64,000 nt of DNA from Dietzia alimentaria 72 (GTDB taxonomy: Bacteria; Actinomycetota; Actinomycetes; Mycobacteriales; Mycobacteriaceae): NCBI RefSeq assembly GCF_000226215.1, contig NZ_AGFF01000007.1, positions 310,001 to 374,000 of the forward strand. Reading direction: 5' to 3'. Below, in pieces: positions 52,278 through 63,476 of the stretch (within the stretch, counting starts at the first letter, position 1; the number at the start of each line of letters is the position of its first letter). Position numbers and translations under genes: made by a program. The notes beneath the pieces were generated by a model. The model saw only the letters and a list, made by a program, of their open reading frames with translations, was not told the DNA's origin and did no database searches.

Positions 52278-53771
52278 TCACCGGGCCAGAATCGTGCCCA
52301 TCATCCCGAGGTCCTCGTGGTCCAGAATGTGGCAGTGATAGACGGTGCGGCCGACGATGTCGCCGAACGCGACGCGGACGGTGACGCGGCCGAAAGCGGG
52401 GATGTTGACCACGTCCTGCCAGATGGGGCTAGCGCCCTCGTCGACGACCTGCATAGGCCAGACATGCAGGTGCATCGGATGGTCCATGGGGCCGGTGTTG
52501 GTCAGGGTCCATTCCTCCACAGTTCCGGAGCGGACGGTGATGTCGGTCCGGCCCGCGTCGAACTGTTGATCGTTGATGGTGAACGACATCATTGATCCGC
52601 GCCCACGCGCGCCATCCCTCATCCCGCGGGCTCCTCCCATGCCCATGCCGAATGCGAGGGTCCGCGTTTGAGTGACGGGCTCGGTACGCAGATCCCGTAG
52701 AGCGGGGCCCGTGGGTACGGGGTCGAGAGCCGCTGCCGCGGTCCCGGTGACCTCCAGATCGACGAGCTCGATCGGCTCGTCGCGTGTGCTGGGGGCGCCG
52801 GCCATAGGGCCGCCCATCATGCCGGGCATGGTGCCACGATTCACCGGGGTGGCGAGCAGGATGGAGATGCCTCGGCGGGTCTCCACGAGCAGATCGACCC
52901 TGTTGCCGGGAGCGAGCGTCACGTCGGTGACGTCGACCGGCCGGGCAAGGCGACCGGTGTCACGGCTCAACAGGCTGAGTGTCTGACCATCTAGGGTCAA
53001 ACGTAGGTAGCGCGACGGGCAGGCGTTGACGATCCGCCACTGCTCCCGCCCACCCGGCGCTGCGGTCGCATGGGGCCGGACCTGGCCGTTGACCAGGACG
53101 GTCTGGCCCTCGCGGCCCATCATTTTCTCCGGCGGAGACGCGGCAGCCGGGTTGCCGTTCCTGTCGAGGGTGATGTCGGAGATGACCAACGTGCGCTCTC
53201 GGGAGACCGGTACAGGGACGGGGTCCTCGACGATGATCGCCCCGTAGAGCCCGGCGGCGAGTTGGTCGGCGACATAGCCGTGCAGGTGTGGGTGATACCA
53301 GAATGTGCCGGGTGGGTGGTCGTCCGGCAGGACGAACTCGTAGTCGAAGCTCCCGCCGGGATCGATGCTCACAAACGGATTGTCGCCGTTGTCTTCGGGC
53401 GAGACATGAAGTCCGTGTACGTGCAGGTTGGTTGGCGCATCGAGTTGATTGGCCAGGGATACGCGAAGCGTATCTCCAGCTCGCACCCGCAGGGTCGGGC
53501 CGGGCAGAGTGCCGTTGAACGCATGCACGTCCGCGTTCCGACCGCCGATTCTGACCCGTGCGGTGGCGGCCACCAGGCCTATCTCGAGCACGCCGTCGCG
53601 ACTGGCCAGGACGTCCGGTTCCAGGAGGTCGTCGTCGGTGCCGGTGAAGCCACCACCGGACGTGGTGTCGCCCTCACGGGCAGTCCACCACAGGCCTGCC
53701 CCGCCCACGGCCGCCGTGCCGGCGCCTGCGAGCCCGACGGCGAGGAGTTGCCGGCGTGTCAGTTGGCTCAC
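52278..53771 (-). CDS. Tat-exported multicopper oxidase
   Basis: 497 residues. The twin-arginine signal LTRRQLLAVGLAGAG is at the N terminus. The four copper motifs are NLHVHGLH, TFWYHPHLHG, HPMHLHVWPM and HCHILDHEDLGMMG, so the T1 and T2/T3 centres are complete. Methionine/glycine-rich loops (GTMPGMMGGPMAG, MGMGGARGM) resemble those that bind Cu(I) in CueO and mycobacterial MmcO. Likely a copper-detoxifying cuprous oxidase outside the membrane. ATGA overlap with the SHOCT gene upstream. Confidence 0.92.
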   Translation of the reverse strand: MSQLTRRQLLAVGLAGAGTAAVGGAGLWWTAREGDTTSGGGFTGTDDDLLEPDVLASRDGVLEIGLVAATARVRIGGRNADVHAFNGTLPGPTLRVRAGDTLRVSLANQLDAPTNLHVHGLHVSPEDNGDNPFVSIDPGGSFDYEFVLPDDHPPGTFWYHPHLHGYVADQLAAGLYGAIIVEDPVPVPVSRERTLVISDITLDRNGNPAAASPPEKMMGREGQTVLVNGQVRPHATAAPGGREQWRIVNACPSRYLRLTLDGQTLSLLSRDTGRLARPVDVTDVTLAPGNRVDLLVETRRGISILLATPVNRGTMPGMMGGPMAGAPSTRDEPIELVDLEVTGTAAAALDPVPTGPALRDLRTEPVTQTRTLAFGMGMGGARGMRDGARGRGSMMSFTINDQQFDAGRTDITVRSGTVEEWTLTNTGPMDHPMHLHVWPMQVVDEGASPIWQDVVNIPAFGRVTVRVAFGDIVGRTVYHCHILDHEDLGMMGTILAR

Positions 53772-54019
53772 CCCGGACCTTGGTCGAGGTTGTGTAGACG
53801 TTCCCGGTACTCGTCGGTGCTCAGCTCTCCGCGCGCGTACCGCTCATCGAGGATGCCTAGTGGACCCGCGCGGTGGTCCTCTCCCGGGGGATGTGCGCTG
53901 CGGCCACCCGTTAACGCCTTCATCACCACAGCCGCGACCACCACTGTTCCCAGAATCAGCAGGACCCAGAACACCCATGACCAGCTCATGCCGAAGTTCA
54001 TCCCGTGGCTTCCCATCAT
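53768..54019 (-). CDS. SHOCT-domain single-pass membrane protein
   Basis: About 83 residues. A Met/His-containing start (MMGSHGMNFGMSWS) may bind metal. One membrane helix follows (VFWVLLILGTVVVAAVVM), then a C-terminal SHOCT motif (GILDERYARGELSTDEYRER). ATG 54019 is preferred among three tandem ATGs because ggagg lies six bases away. It overlaps the multicopper oxidase gene by four bases; a copper-response role is inferred. Confidence 0.75.
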   Translation of the reverse strand: MMGSHGMNFGMSWSWVFWVLLILGTVVVAAVVMKALTGGRSAHPPGEDHRAGPLGILDERYARGELSTDEYRERLHNLDQGPG

Positions 54020-54198
54020 CATGATCCTCCGCAGCAGACTCCATCGTTCAACAATCCACGTGTCAGGCTGGCAGACGATCACGCGCGTTCGTGTGGAGAT
54101 CGTGTGAAGGTCTGCTCAAGATCTCGCCCCCGAGACGTGCACCCTCCGGGTCGTCGAAGTGCGGAATTCGGGCGCTGGAGGCGGCTAGTGTGACGCCC

Positions 54199-55062
54199 AT
54201 GCGAGAGACTTTGATCCCCGTCCCCGGCACCGGCGGTCTGCAACTGGCCGTACATCGTGCCAAGGACCCGCGAGCGCTGCTCCTGCTGGTCCACGGATTC
54301 GGTGAGCACTCGGGCCGCTACGGCCGGACCATCGAGTTCCTGCAGGGTCGCGGGATCACCGTCGCGGCTTACGACCTCCGCGGCCACGGCACTGCGCCCG
54401 GACCGCGGGCCAAGGTCGCGATGGAAACCCATATTGAGGACAACCTGGCTGCACGCGATGCGCTGGTCGAGTGGAGTCGTTCTGCAGACGCCAACGGTGC
54501 AGACGCTCTTCCGAGACTGCTCATGGGCCATTCGATGGGCGGACTGATAGCCGGCGAGTCCGCGCTCCGTCGCCCCTGGGACCTCAAGGGGCTCGTGCTG
54601 TCGTCCCCGGGTCTCGTCGTGGGTGAGGACACCCCTGCGGCGCTGAGAGCCGTGGCACCGGTGATCGGCCGACTTCTGCCGTTCCTGCCGGTGGAGAAGT
54701 TGGACGCGCGAGAGATCTCCCGTGTCCCCGAGTACGTCGAGGATTACAACACCGACCCCCTGGTCCATCACGGGGGAGTTCCCGCACTGTCGGCGGGAAC
54801 ACTGCTCGCGGGGGGCCGTCGGCTGCTCGAGCGTTCACCCGCGCTCCGTCTGCCCACGCTCGTGCTCAACGGCGGAGCGGACACCATCACCTCCCCGACG
54901 GGCGCGCGCCGGTTCGCCCAGGTCGCGGGATCGGCCCACGACCCGAGACCGGAGATCACCTATCGGGAGATCGAAGGTGGCAAGCACGAATTGTTCAACG
55001 ACCTGTGCGCCGACGAAGCGTACGCGGCGCTGGGGGAGTGGCTTGACGCCCGTCTAGGTTGA
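54199..55062 (+). CDS. Monoacylglycerol-lipase-like alpha/beta hydrolase
   Basis: 287 residues. [11 protein letters not shown] is the oxyanion/lid signature of monoglyceride lipases. GHSMGG carries the serine nucleophile, [10 protein letters not shown] the aspartate and GGKHELFND the histidine. Probably hydrolyses monoacylglycerols or short lipids in the cytoplasm or at the envelope (compare Rv0183). Divergent from the copper-oxidase operon, upstream of purC. Confidence 0.87.
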   Translation: MRETLIPVPGTGGLQLAVHRAKDPRALLLLVHGFGEHSGRYGRTIEFLQGRGITVAAYDLRGHGTAPGPRAKVAMETHIEDNLAARDALVEWSRSADANGADALPRLLMGHSMGGLIAGESALRRPWDLKGLVLSSPGLVVGEDTPAALRAVAPVIGRLLPFLPVEKLDAREISRVPEYVEDYNTDPLVHHGGVPALSAGTLLAGGRRLLERSPALRLPTLVLNGGADTITSPTGARRFAQVAGSAHDPRPEITYREIEGGKHELFNDLCADEAYAALGEWLDARLG

Positions 55063-55100
55063 CCTCCGGCGGCCATCGCGGTCCGACTACGCTGGCCGTC

Positions 55101-55994
55101 ATGCGACCCGAGCTCTCTTCCTACCGCCATCTCGCCGCGGGCAAGGTGCGCGAACTCTATGAGATCGACGCCGAGACCCTGCTTCTCGTGGCCACCGACC
55201 GGATCTCCGCGTATGACCATGTGCTGGACACGCCGATCCCGGACAAGGGCCGGGTACTCACCGCGATGAGCGCCTACTTCTTCGACGCCCTCGACGTGCC
55301 CAACCACCTGGCGGGTCCATTGGATGACGAGCGGATTCCCACCGAGGTCCTGGGCCGGGCGATGGTGGTGCGCCGCCTCGACATGGTCCCGGCAGAGTGT
55401 GTGGCCCGCGGCTACCTGACGGGCTCGGGCATGGTCGAGTACCGCGCGTCGGGCACGGTGTGCGGCATCGAGCTCCCGGAGGGTCTGGTCGAGGCCAGCC
55501 GCCTGCCCGAGCCGATCTTCACCCCTGCCACCAAGGCCGCGGTGGGCGACCACGACGAGAACATCTCTTTCGATCAGCTCGCAGACATCGTCGGCGCCGA
55601 TCTGGCCCAGCGCCTGCGCGCGGCGACGCTGGACATCTACTCGAGCGCCGCCGAGATGGCATCAGCTCGCGGCGTGCTGCTCGCGGACACGAAGTTCGAG
55701 TTCGGCGTGGCGGACGACGAGTTGATCCTGGCTGACGAGGTGCTGACCCCGGATTCTTCGCGCTACTGGCCCGCCGACGTCTACGAGGCGGGTCGCGTCC
55801 AGCCGAGCTTCGACAAGCAGTTCGTGCGCGACTGGCTCACCGGCGCGGACTCAGGCTGGGCCAAGGGGTCGGATTCGCCACCGCCCCCGCTTCCCGCGGA
55901 AGTTGTCGATGCCACGACGGCCCGGTACATCGAGGCCTACGAGCGCATCTCGGGCTTGTCCTTCTCTGACTGGATCGGGAGCGAGAACGCATGA
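55101..55994 (+). CDS. purC: SAICAR synthetase PurC
   Basis: 297 residues. [31 protein letters not shown] and LADTKFEFG are the family motifs. Joins aspartate to CAIR. ATG 55101 removes a short non-conserved extension. Overlaps ptrB by four bases (ATGA), the same purC-ptrB order as Rv0780-Rv0782. Confidence 0.95.
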   Translation: MRPELSSYRHLAAGKVRELYEIDAETLLLVATDRISAYDHVLDTPIPDKGRVLTAMSAYFFDALDVPNHLAGPLDDERIPTEVLGRAMVVRRLDMVPAECVARGYLTGSGMVEYRASGTVCGIELPEGLVEASRLPEPIFTPATKAAVGDHDENISFDQLADIVGADLAQRLRAATLDIYSSAAEMASARGVLLADTKFEFGVADDELILADEVLTPDSSRYWPADVYEAGRVQPSFDKQFVRDWLTGADSGWAKGSDSPPPPLPAEVVDATTARYIEAYERISGLSFSDWIGSENA

Positions 55995-58204
55995 GCAACT
56001 CTGACTTCGCGGCGAAGGCCGCCACCCCCACACCGCCGGTGGCCGAGCGTCGCCCGCACACCCGTGAGCACCACGGGCGGGTCTTCGTGGACGACTACGA
56101 GTGGTTGCGCGACAAGGACTCCGCGGACACGATCGCCTACCTCGAGGCCGAGAACGCCTACACCGACGCCATGACGGCGGATCTGAAGCCGTTGGAGAAC
56201 GCGGTCTACGAGGAGATCCGCTCGCGGGTGAAGGAGACCGACATGTCGGTCCCGGTCCGCGCCGGTGGTTGGTGGTATTTCTCGCGCACGGCTGAGGGGA
56301 GCTCTTATGCGCAGCACTGCCGTGTTCCGGTGCCGGCTGAGTTCATAACGGATGCCGCCGACCCCGCGGGTTGGGTGCCGCCCGAGGTCTCGCCCGGTGT
56401 GGAGCTCCCGGGCGAGCAGCTTCTGATGGACGGCAACGTCGAGGCTGCGGGACACGAGTATTTCGCGCTCGGCGCCTTCTCCGTCAGCCACGATGGTCGA
56501 ATTCTCGCCTGGGCGTCGGACACGGAAGGCGACGAGCGGTACACCCTGCGTTTCCGCTCGCTGGATCCGGAGGTCACCGCGCCTGACGAGGAGATCCCGG
56601 GCATCGCGGCAGGGGTGACGTGGTCCCGCGATGGCCGGTACGTCTTCTACGTGACGGTGGATGAGGCATGGCGACCCGACACTGTGTGGCGTCACCGATT
56701 GGGCTCGTCGAGTGACGACGACGACAAGGTGTTCCATGAGCCCGACGAGTCCTACTGGATCGGGGTGGGCGAGACGCGGAGCGAGAAGTTCCTGCAGATT
56801 GCGGCGGGGTCCAAGATCACCACAGAGGTGTGGTGTCTGGACTCGTCCGATCCGGCGGGTGAGTTCTGGTGTGTCCGGCCGCGTGAGGAAGGCGTCGAAT
56901 ACGACGTCGAGCACGCGGTCATCGGCGGCGAAGACCGGTTCCTCATCACCCACAACGCGGGGGCGCCCAACTCCACTGTGGTCGAGGCTCCAGTCGGTCC
57001 TGTGGACAAGGACTTCCGAGAGCTGAACACTCTTGTGCCACATCGCGAGGACGTGCGCATCGAGGGCGTCGACGCGTTCGCGCGCGTGCTGGTGCTCGGT
57101 TACCGCGAGGGCGCGCTCCCACGGTTCGCTCTGATGCCGCTGGATCCGGATTCGACCGCTGGCGTGGGGGCCTACTCCGAGTTCGCCCCGGTGGAGTTCG
57201 ACGAAGAACTGTTCACCTCGGGCCCGGGAGCTAACCCCGAGTGGGATTCGCCGGTGCTTCGCTACGGCTTCGGCTCGTTCGTGACTCCCGGCCGCATCTA
57301 CTCGCTCGATCTTGCATCAGGGGAGCGGACCTTGCTGCGTGAGCAGGAGGTGCTGGGCGGCTACGACCCGAGCCGATACGTGCAGCGCCGTGACTGGGCG
57401 GTCGCCGAGGACGGGACCCGAATCCCGATCTCGCTCGTGATGTCGGTCGACACCGCCGCGCGCGTGGACGCCGGCGAGCAGGTCCCCACGCTGCTCTACG
57501 GATACGGCTCGTATGAGTCGAGCATCGACCCGGGCTTCTCCGTGGCGCGGCTGTCCCTGCTCGACCGCGGAATGGTCTTCGCCGTGGCCCACGTGCGGGG
57601 CGGCGGCGAGATGGGCCGCCTCTGGTACGAGAACGGCAAGAAGCTCTTCAAGCGGGCCACCTTCACCGACTTCGTGAACTGCGCTCGGCACCTGGTGGGC
57701 TCGGGGCTCACGGCCCCGGACCGGCTGGTGGCAGAGGGGGGTAGCGCAGGTGGTCTGCTCATGGGCGCGGTGGCCAATCTCGCGCCGGAGTTGTTCGCCG
57801 GCATCCAGGCAGGTGTGCCTTTCGTGGACCCGCTCACCTCGATCCTCATGCCTGAGTTGCCGCTCACGGTGATCGAATGGGATGAGTGGGGCGACCCGCT
57901 GCACTCCGACGAGGTCTACGACTACATGGCTTCCTACTCGCCGTACGAGAACATCGAGGCCAAGGACTATCCGTCGATCCTGGCGGTGACCTCGCTCAAC
58001 GACACCCGGGTGCTCTACGTGGAGCCCGCCAAATGGGTGGCCAAACTGCGCGCGGTATCGACCTCGGCCAACTCGGCGGATCGCCCGGTTCTTCTGCGCT
58101 GCGAGATGAGCGCCGGCCATGGCGGCGTTTCCGGACGCTATGAGCGGTGGCGCCAGACGGCCTTTGAGTACGCCTGGACCATTCACACCGCAGGCGCGGT
58201 CTAA
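55991..58204 (+). CDS. ptrB: Oligopeptidase B / prolyl-oligopeptidase family serine peptidase
   Basis: 737 residues, S9A family. An N-terminal propeller (about 75-420) begins after DDYEWLRDK. The peptidase domain has [28 protein letters not shown] (nucleophile), the Asp in [12 protein letters not shown] and the His in [10 protein letters not shown]. Cleaves short peptides, by family after Arg/Lys. It is intact here, whereas M. tuberculosis carries ptrBa and ptrBb as two ORFs. Confidence 0.93.
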   Translation: MSNSDFAAKAATPTPPVAERRPHTREHHGRVFVDDYEWLRDKDSADTIAYLEAENAYTDAMTADLKPLENAVYEEIRSRVKETDMSVPVRAGGWWYFSRTAEGSSYAQHCRVPVPAEFITDAADPAGWVPPEVSPGVELPGEQLLMDGNVEAAGHEYFALGAFSVSHDGRILAWASDTEGDERYTLRFRSLDPEVTAPDEEIPGIAAGVTWSRDGRYVFYVTVDEAWRPDTVWRHRLGSSSDDDDKVFHEPDESYWIGVGETRSEKFLQIAAGSKITTEVWCLDSSDPAGEFWCVRPREEGVEYDVEHAVIGGEDRFLITHNAGAPNSTVVEAPVGPVDKDFRELNTLVPHREDVRIEGVDAFARVLVLGYREGALPRFALMPLDPDSTAGVGAYSEFAPVEFDEELFTSGPGANPEWDSPVLRYGFGSFVTPGRIYSLDLASGERTLLREQEVLGGYDPSRYVQRRDWAVAEDGTRIPISLVMSVDTAARVDAGEQVPTLLYGYGSYESSIDPGFSVARLSLLDRGMVFAVAHVRGGGEMGRLWYENGKKLFKRATFTDFVNCARHLVGSGLTAPDRLVAEGGSAGGLLMGAVANLAPELFAGIQAGVPFVDPLTSILMPELPLTVIEWDEWGDPLHSDEVYDYMASYSPYENIEAKDYPSILAVTSLNDTRVLYVEPAKWVAKLRAVSTSANSADRPVLLRCEMSAGHGGVSGRYERWRQTAFEYAWTIHTAGAV

Positions 58205-58231
58205 GAAGGCAATCCCAGTAGGCTGCGTCAC

Positions 58232-58735
58232 ATGAGCAACGACATCGGCAGCGTCCACAACATCGAGTTCACGACCATCGACGGCGAGACCGCGTCCATG
58301 GCTGACTACGCGGGCCACGCGGTCCTGGTGGTGAACGTGGCCAGCGAGTGCGGCCTGACGCCGCAGTACGAGGGCCTGCAGGAATTGGCCGACGACTACC
58401 GCGAGCGCGGCTTCTTCGTCCTGGGTTTCCCCTGCAACCAGTTCATGGGCCAGGAACCCGGCGATGAGGACACCATCAAGGAGTTCACCTCCGGCAAGTA
58501 CGGAATCACCTTCCCGCTCGCCGCCAAGGTGGACGTCAACGGTCCCGAGCGGCATCCGCTCTACGCGGAGCTCACCAAGGCCGCTGACGCCGACGGTGAG
58601 GCCGGCGACGTGCAATGGAACTTCGAGAAGTTCCTGCTCTCCCCGGACGGCAAGGTGGTCGGCCGCTTCCGCCCCAAGGTGGAGCCGGGCGCGACTGAAC
58701 TCATCGACGCCATCGAGGACGTCCTCCCGGTCTGA
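58232..58735 (+). CDS. Glutathione-peroxidase-family peroxidase
   Basis: 167 residues. NVASECGLTPQYEGLQ holds the peroxidatic cysteine; GFPCNQFMGQEPG and WNFEKFLL complete the active site. The resolving cysteine of thioredoxin-dependent members, expected in FCxxxYG, is replaced (EFTSGKYGITFP). It may use another thiol such as mycothiol. 27 bases after ptrB. Confidence 0.88.
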   Translation: MSNDIGSVHNIEFTTIDGETASMADYAGHAVLVVNVASECGLTPQYEGLQELADDYRERGFFVLGFPCNQFMGQEPGDEDTIKEFTSGKYGITFPLAAKVDVNGPERHPLYAELTKAADADGEAGDVQWNFEKFLLSPDGKVVGRFRPKVEPGATELIDAIEDVLPV

Positions 58736-58840
58736 TCCGCTGAGCGTTCGGTCCTCCGCCCGCCTGCGGGTAGGATCTTTACCTGAGCCCCGGCCCGTCC
58801 GGGACCGTTCCGCGTTTTCACCGATCGAGGAGTTCCCACC

Positions 58841-59095
58841 GTGGCCCGAGTCGTCGTCGAAGTCATGCCCAAGGCCGAGATCCTCGACCCCCAGGGGCAG
58901 GCGATCCACCGCGCTCTGGGCCGTCTGGGCCACGCTGGCGTCACGGACGTTCGCCAGGGCAAGCGGTTTGAACTCGAGGTGGCCGACGACGTGTCGGATA
59001 CCGAGCTCGAGGAGATCGCCTCCACGCTCCTGGCCAACACGGTCATCGAGGACTGGAAGGTCGTCCGCGTCGACACCGCCGAGGTGGCCTCGTGA
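58841..59095 (+). CDS. purS: FGAM synthase subunit PurS
   Basis: 84 residues. [19 protein letters not shown] and [11 protein letters not shown] are typical. The GTG start is preceded by gaggag. PurS bridges PurQ and PurL in the formylglycinamidine ribonucleotide synthase. GTGA overlap with purQ. Confidence 0.93.
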   Translation: MARVVVEVMPKAEILDPQGQAIHRALGRLGHAGVTDVRQGKRFELEVADDVSDTELEEIASTLLANTVIEDWKVVRVDTAEVAS

Positions 59096-59772
59096 CGGCC
59101 CGGATCGGCGTCATCACCTTCCCCGGGACGCTCGACGACGTCGACGCGATGCGCGCTGTATCCCGTTCGGGCGCGGAGGCCGTGTCACTCTGGCACGCCG
59201 ATGCTGACCTGAAGGGCGTCGACGCCGTGGTGGTACCCGGGGGCTTCTCCTACGGCGACTACCTGCGCTGTGGCGCCATCGCTTCGCTGGCCCCCGTCAT
59301 GGGCGAGGTCATCACGGCTGCCAAGGGTGGGATGCCCGTGTTGGGCATCTGCAACGGCTTCCAGATCCTGTGCGAGGCAGGACTGCTGCCCGGCGCGATG
59401 GGCCGCAACCGAGACATGCACTTCATCTGCCGCGACGAGTGGCTCCGCGTGGAGAACACCAGCACTGCCTGGACCTCACGATTCGAGCAGGGCGCGGAGA
59501 TCCTCATTCCGCTCAAGTCCGGTGAGGGCCGTTATATAGCGTCCCCCGAGACTATCGAGCAGTTGGAGGCCGAAGGGCGCGTCGTGTTCCGTTATTCAGG
59601 CGACGCACCGAACGGCTCCACCAACAACATCGCCGGCATCGCTTCGGAGAACGGTCGCGTCGTGGGACTCATGCCGCACCCCGAGCACGCGATCGACCCG
59701 CTTACCGGACCGTCCGACGACGGGCTGGGGCTGTTCCTGTCCGCTCTGGATTCGGTCGTCGCCGCGGGTTAA
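59092..59772 (+). CDS. purQ: FGAM synthase glutaminase subunit PurQ
   Basis: 226 residues, class I glutamine amidotransferase. [17 protein letters not shown] and the nucleophile elbow [11 protein letters not shown] are present, with [11 protein letters not shown] near the end. Supplies ammonia to PurL. Followed by a strong terminator, so purSQ is separated from purL by one gene. Confidence 0.95.
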   Translation: MTARIGVITFPGTLDDVDAMRAVSRSGAEAVSLWHADADLKGVDAVVVPGGFSYGDYLRCGAIASLAPVMGEVITAAKGGMPVLGICNGFQILCEAGLLPGAMGRNRDMHFICRDEWLRVENTSTAWTSRFEQGAEILIPLKSGEGRYIASPETIEQLEAEGRVVFRYSGDAPNGSTNNIAGIASENGRVVGLMPHPEHAIDPLTGPSDDGLGLFLSALDSVVAAG

Positions 59773-59789
59773 GAAACAGTGTGCATATC

Positions 59790-59823
59790 GAGGGCCCGCC
59801 CGGAATCGTCCGGGCGGGCCCTC
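59790..59823 (+). terminator. Strong hairpin terminator after purQ
   Basis: gagggcccgcccgga (59790-59804) and tccgggcgggccctc (59809-59823) form a perfect 15-bp stem with the loop atcg. It begins 17 bases after the purQ stop. No clear T-run. Confidence 0.85.
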
Positions 59824-59882
59824 ACCCTTCGTTCGAGGGCCGGGACGGAGGCAACTTCAACCCAATGCGGTAGAACAATGGG

Positions 59883-61088
59883 ATGACCGCTTCCGATCAG
59901 TCCACCTCCGCAGACAAGTCCACACGTCAGTTTGACATCGTTCTCTACGGTTCGACGGGTTTCACCGGGGGGCTCGTGGCCGACTACCTGATGCGCAACA
60001 TGCCCGAGGGGGGCTCGTGGGCGGTGGCGGGGCGCAACCGCACCAAGCTGGATGCGCTGGCGGCCAGACTTGCGGCAGAGATGCCGGATGTCCCGGCGCC
60101 GGGCATTGTGGTGGCCGACACCGAGGACCGCACCTCACTCGATGAGATGGCCGGTTCTGCGCGGGTGGTCATTACAACCGTGGGCCCGTACCTCGAATAC
60201 GGTGAGCCCCTTGTGGCCGCCTGCGCAGAGGCGGGAACAGACTACGTGGACCTGACCGGCGAGCCTGAGTTCGCGGACCGCATGTACCTCGCGTACCACG
60301 ACACCGCGGTGGCTTCCGGTGCGCGGATCGTCCACGCCTGTGGCTTTGATTCAATTCCCCACGACCTCGGCGTGTTCTACACAATGAAACAGGTCCCGGA
60401 GGGAGTGCCAGTGGCGGTGTACGGCGCCGTCCGTGCCAACGCGCAGTTCTCAGGCGGGACTTTCCACTCGGCGATCGGGCAGTTCGCTCGTCTGCGTGAA
60501 GCCGGCCGAATAGCCAAGCAGCGACGCGAGAAGCAGGGCCGAGCCGACGGTCGGCGCATCAAGGCGGTAGGCGGAAAGCCGCACCGCGACGAGGTGCTGG
60601 GGCGCTGGCTGGTTCCGCTGCCCACTATCGACCCACAGATCGTGTTGCGGTCTGCGGCCGCCCTGGACAGTTACGGTCCGGACTTCACCTACTCGCACTA
60701 CGCGTCACTCGGCTCACCGGTGATGGCCGCGACCGCGGTGACGGGGGTGGGTGCGCTCGCACTGGGCGCGCAGGTCGGCCCCATCCGTTCACAGCTGCTC
60801 AAGCGGATAGACCGCGGCTCCGGACCCAGCGACTCCCGCCGCGCCCGCTCGTCGTTCGATGTCACCTTTGTCGCCCTGGCCGGCGGCCGCCGCGTCGTCA
60901 CCCGGGTCTCCGGGGGTGATCCCGGATACACGGAGACGTCCATGATGATCGCCGAGTCCGCACTGTGTCTGGCGTTCGACGACCTGCCCGCGAAGTCCGG
61001 TCAGGTCACCACCGCGGAGGCGATGGGGGACTTCCTCCTCGAGCGCCTCGAGCGGGGTGGACTGACCTTCGAGGTCCTGTCCACCTGA
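59883..61088 (+). CDS. Trans-acting enoyl reductase / saccharopine-dehydrogenase-like protein
   Basis: 401 residues. [15 protein letters not shown] is the Rossmann start, then [35 protein letters not shown] and [11 protein letters not shown]. This is the pattern of mycobacterial Rv2449c and of the trans-acting enoyl reductase Rv2953. Such proteins act on lipid acyl chains in some species; the substrate here is not known. Inserted between purQ and purL. Confidence 0.82.
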   Translation: MTASDQSTSADKSTRQFDIVLYGSTGFTGGLVADYLMRNMPEGGSWAVAGRNRTKLDALAARLAAEMPDVPAPGIVVADTEDRTSLDEMAGSARVVITTVGPYLEYGEPLVAACAEAGTDYVDLTGEPEFADRMYLAYHDTAVASGARIVHACGFDSIPHDLGVFYTMKQVPEGVPVAVYGAVRANAQFSGGTFHSAIGQFARLREAGRIAKQRREKQGRADGRRIKAVGGKPHRDEVLGRWLVPLPTIDPQIVLRSAAALDSYGPDFTYSHYASLGSPVMAATAVTGVGALALGAQVGPIRSQLLKRIDRGSGPSDSRRARSSFDVTFVALAGGRRVVTRVSGGDPGYTETSMMIAESALCLAFDDLPAKSGQVTTAEAMGDFLLERLERGGLTFEVLST

Positions 61089-61152
61089 TGCGGGGTGTGG
61101 CCGACGAGGGAGTAGATTCGCGGGGCGGAAGAAGCCGACTAGACTCTGCGCC

Positions 61153-63453
61153 GTGACCACTCCTGTCGATTCCACCGCGAACGCCGCCGCCACCCCCGAC
61201 CTGGAGCAGCCGTGGGCCGAGCTCGGCCTCAAAGAGGACGAGTACGCCCGGATCCGCGAGATCCTCGGCCGACGCCCCACTGACGCGGAACTGGCCGTCT
61301 ACTCCGTCATGTGGTCCGAGCACTGCTCGTATAAGTCCTCCAAGGTGCACCTGCGCTACTTCGGTGAGACCACGACGGAGGAGATGCGGTCCTCGATGCT
61401 CGCCGGTATCGGCGAGAACGCCGGCGTGGTGGACATCGGTGACGGCTGGGCGGTGACCTTCAAGGTTGAGTCCCACAACAGCCCCTCGTACATCGAGCCG
61501 TACCAGGGTGCGGCGACCGGCGTGGGCGGGATCGTCCGCGACATCATGGCGATGGGCGCCCGCCCGGTGGCCGTGATGGATCAGTTGCGATTCGGCCCCG
61601 CCGACGCCGATGACACCCAGCGTGTCCTTCCGGGCGTGGTGGCGGGGATCGGCGGTTACGGCAATTGCCTGGGGCTTCCCAATATCGGTGGCGAGACGGT
61701 CTTCGACTCCTCGTACGCCGGTAACCCGCTCGTCAACGCTCTGTGTGCCGGGGTCATGCGGGTCGAGGACCTGCACCTCGCGTTCGCGTCCGGAAAGAAC
61801 AACCGCATCATCTTGTTCGGCGCCCGCACGGGTCTCGACGGAATCGGCGGTGTCTCGGTCCTGGCCTCGGAGAGTTTCGCCGTCGACGAGGACGGAGTCC
61901 CGGTCAAGCCCCGCAAGCTTCCCAGCGTTCAGGTGGGCGACCCGTTCGCGGAGAAGGTGCTCATCGAGTGCTGCCTCGAGCTTTACCGTGACGACCTCGT
62001 GGTGGGCATCCAGGACCTCGGCGGTGCAGGCTTGGCCTGTGCCACGTCCGAGCTCGCGGCCGCGGGCGACGGGGGCATGCACATCGTCCTGGACAACGTC
62101 CCGCTGCGCGCCGAGGGGATGACCGCGGCCGAGATTCTCTCGAGCGAGTCGCAGGAGCGGATGTGTGCTGTGGTGGCGCCGGAGAACGTCGAGGCGTTCA
62201 TGGAGGTGTGCCGTCGCTGGGACGTGCTGGCCAGCGACATCGGCGAGGTCACGGACGGCGACAATCTGACCATCGAGTTCCGGGGTGAGATCGTCCTGGA
62301 CGCGCCGCCGAGCACGATCGCCGACGAGGGCCCGGTGTATGAGCGGCCAGTTGAGCGGCCCGCCGACCAGGACGCCCTCCAGGCGGATACCACGGCGAAC
62401 CTGCCGCGTCCGTCCACCGGTTCAGAGCTGCGGCAGACGCTGTTAGACATGGTCTCCAGCCCGGCACTCTGCTCGCGCGCTTTCATCACCGAGCAGTTCG
62501 ACCGTTACGTCCGCGGCAACACCATCCTCGCCGAGCACGCGGACGGCGGGGTGCTGCGACTCGACGAGGAGTCCGGCCGCGGTATCGCGCTGTCGACCGA
62601 CGCCTCGGGCCGCTACACGCAGCTGGATCCGTACACCGGTGCCCGCCTCGCGCTGGCGGAGGCGTACCGCAACGTCGCCGTCACCGGCGCCACCCCGGTC
62701 GCCGTGACCAACTGCCTCAACTTCGGTTCGCCTGAAGACCCGGGGGTCATGTGGCAGTTCCGTGAGGCCGTCCACGGGCTGGCTGACGGGTGCGCCGAGC
62801 TGGGCATCCCCGTCACCGGCGGCAACGTGTCGTTCTACAACCAGACCGGCACCACTCCGATCCTTCCGACCCCCGTCGTGGGCGTTCTCGGTGTGATCGA
62901 CGACGTGGCCCGCCGCACCCCCACCGCGTTCGGGGACACCCCGGGCGAGAGCATCTATCTACTGGGCGAGACCCGCGATGAGCTTGACGGTTCGATCTGG
63001 GCCCAGGTCGCCCACGACCATCTCGGCGGCACGCCCCCGGTGGTCGACCTGAAGTGGGAGGCCACGCTCGCTCGGATCCTCGCCACCGCGTCCAAGGACG
63101 GTCTCATCTCCGGCGCCCACGACCTGTCGGAGGGCGGCCTCGCCCAGTCGCTGGTCGAGTCGGCGCTGGCGGGGGAGTGCGGTATCCGTGTGGTCCTGCC
63201 GGGGGACGCCGACCCGTTCGTGTGGCTGTTCTCCGAGTCTGCTGGCCGCGTCGTCGTCTCGGTCCCGCGCGGCGAGGAGATCCGTTTCCAACAGATGCTC
63301 ACCGCCCAGTCCATCCCGCACACGCGCGTCGGCGTGACCGACACGGATGCGGGCACGTTCGAGGTGCAGGGGCAGTTCACGCTGACCACCGAAGAGCTTC
63401 GTGCAGCGCACGAGGGCACATTGCCCGCCCTGTTCGGAGTGGACCCCGTCTGA
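61153..63453 (+). CDS. purL: FGAM synthase large subunit PurL
   Basis: 766 residues, the small-type PurL that works with PurS and Pur[49 protein letters not shown] and [14 protein letters not shown] are conserved. GTG start at 61153. ATP-dependent conversion of FGAR to FGAM. Confidence 0.95.
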   Translation: MTTPVDSTANAAATPDLEQPWAELGLKEDEYARIREILGRRPTDAELAVYSVMWSEHCSYKSSKVHLRYFGETTTEEMRSSMLAGIGENAGVVDIGDGWAVTFKVESHNSPSYIEPYQGAATGVGGIVRDIMAMGARPVAVMDQLRFGPADADDTQRVLPGVVAGIGGYGNCLGLPNIGGETVFDSSYAGNPLVNALCAGVMRVEDLHLAFASGKNNRIILFGARTGLDGIGGVSVLASESFAVDEDGVPVKPRKLPSVQVGDPFAEKVLIECCLELYRDDLVVGIQDLGGAGLACATSELAAAGDGGMHIVLDNVPLRAEGMTAAEILSSESQERMCAVVAPENVEAFMEVCRRWDVLASDIGEVTDGDNLTIEFRGEIVLDAPPSTIADEGPVYERPVERPADQDALQADTTANLPRPSTGSELRQTLLDMVSSPALCSRAFITEQFDRYVRGNTILAEHADGGVLRLDEESGRGIALSTDASGRYTQLDPYTGARLALAEAYRNVAVTGATPVAVTNCLNFGSPEDPGVMWQFREAVHGLADGCAELGIPVTGGNVSFYNQTGTTPILPTPVVGVLGVIDDVARRTPTAFGDTPGESIYLLGETRDELDGSIWAQVAHDHLGGTPPVVDLKWEATLARILATASKDGLISGAHDLSEGGLAQSLVESALAGECGIRVVLPGDADPFVWLFSESAGRVVVSVPRGEEIRFQQMLTAQSIPHTRVGVTDTDAGTFEVQGQFTLTTEELRAAHEGTLPALFGVDPV

Positions 63454-63476
63454 TCGACCGGTAGGCGGGCGAGCCG

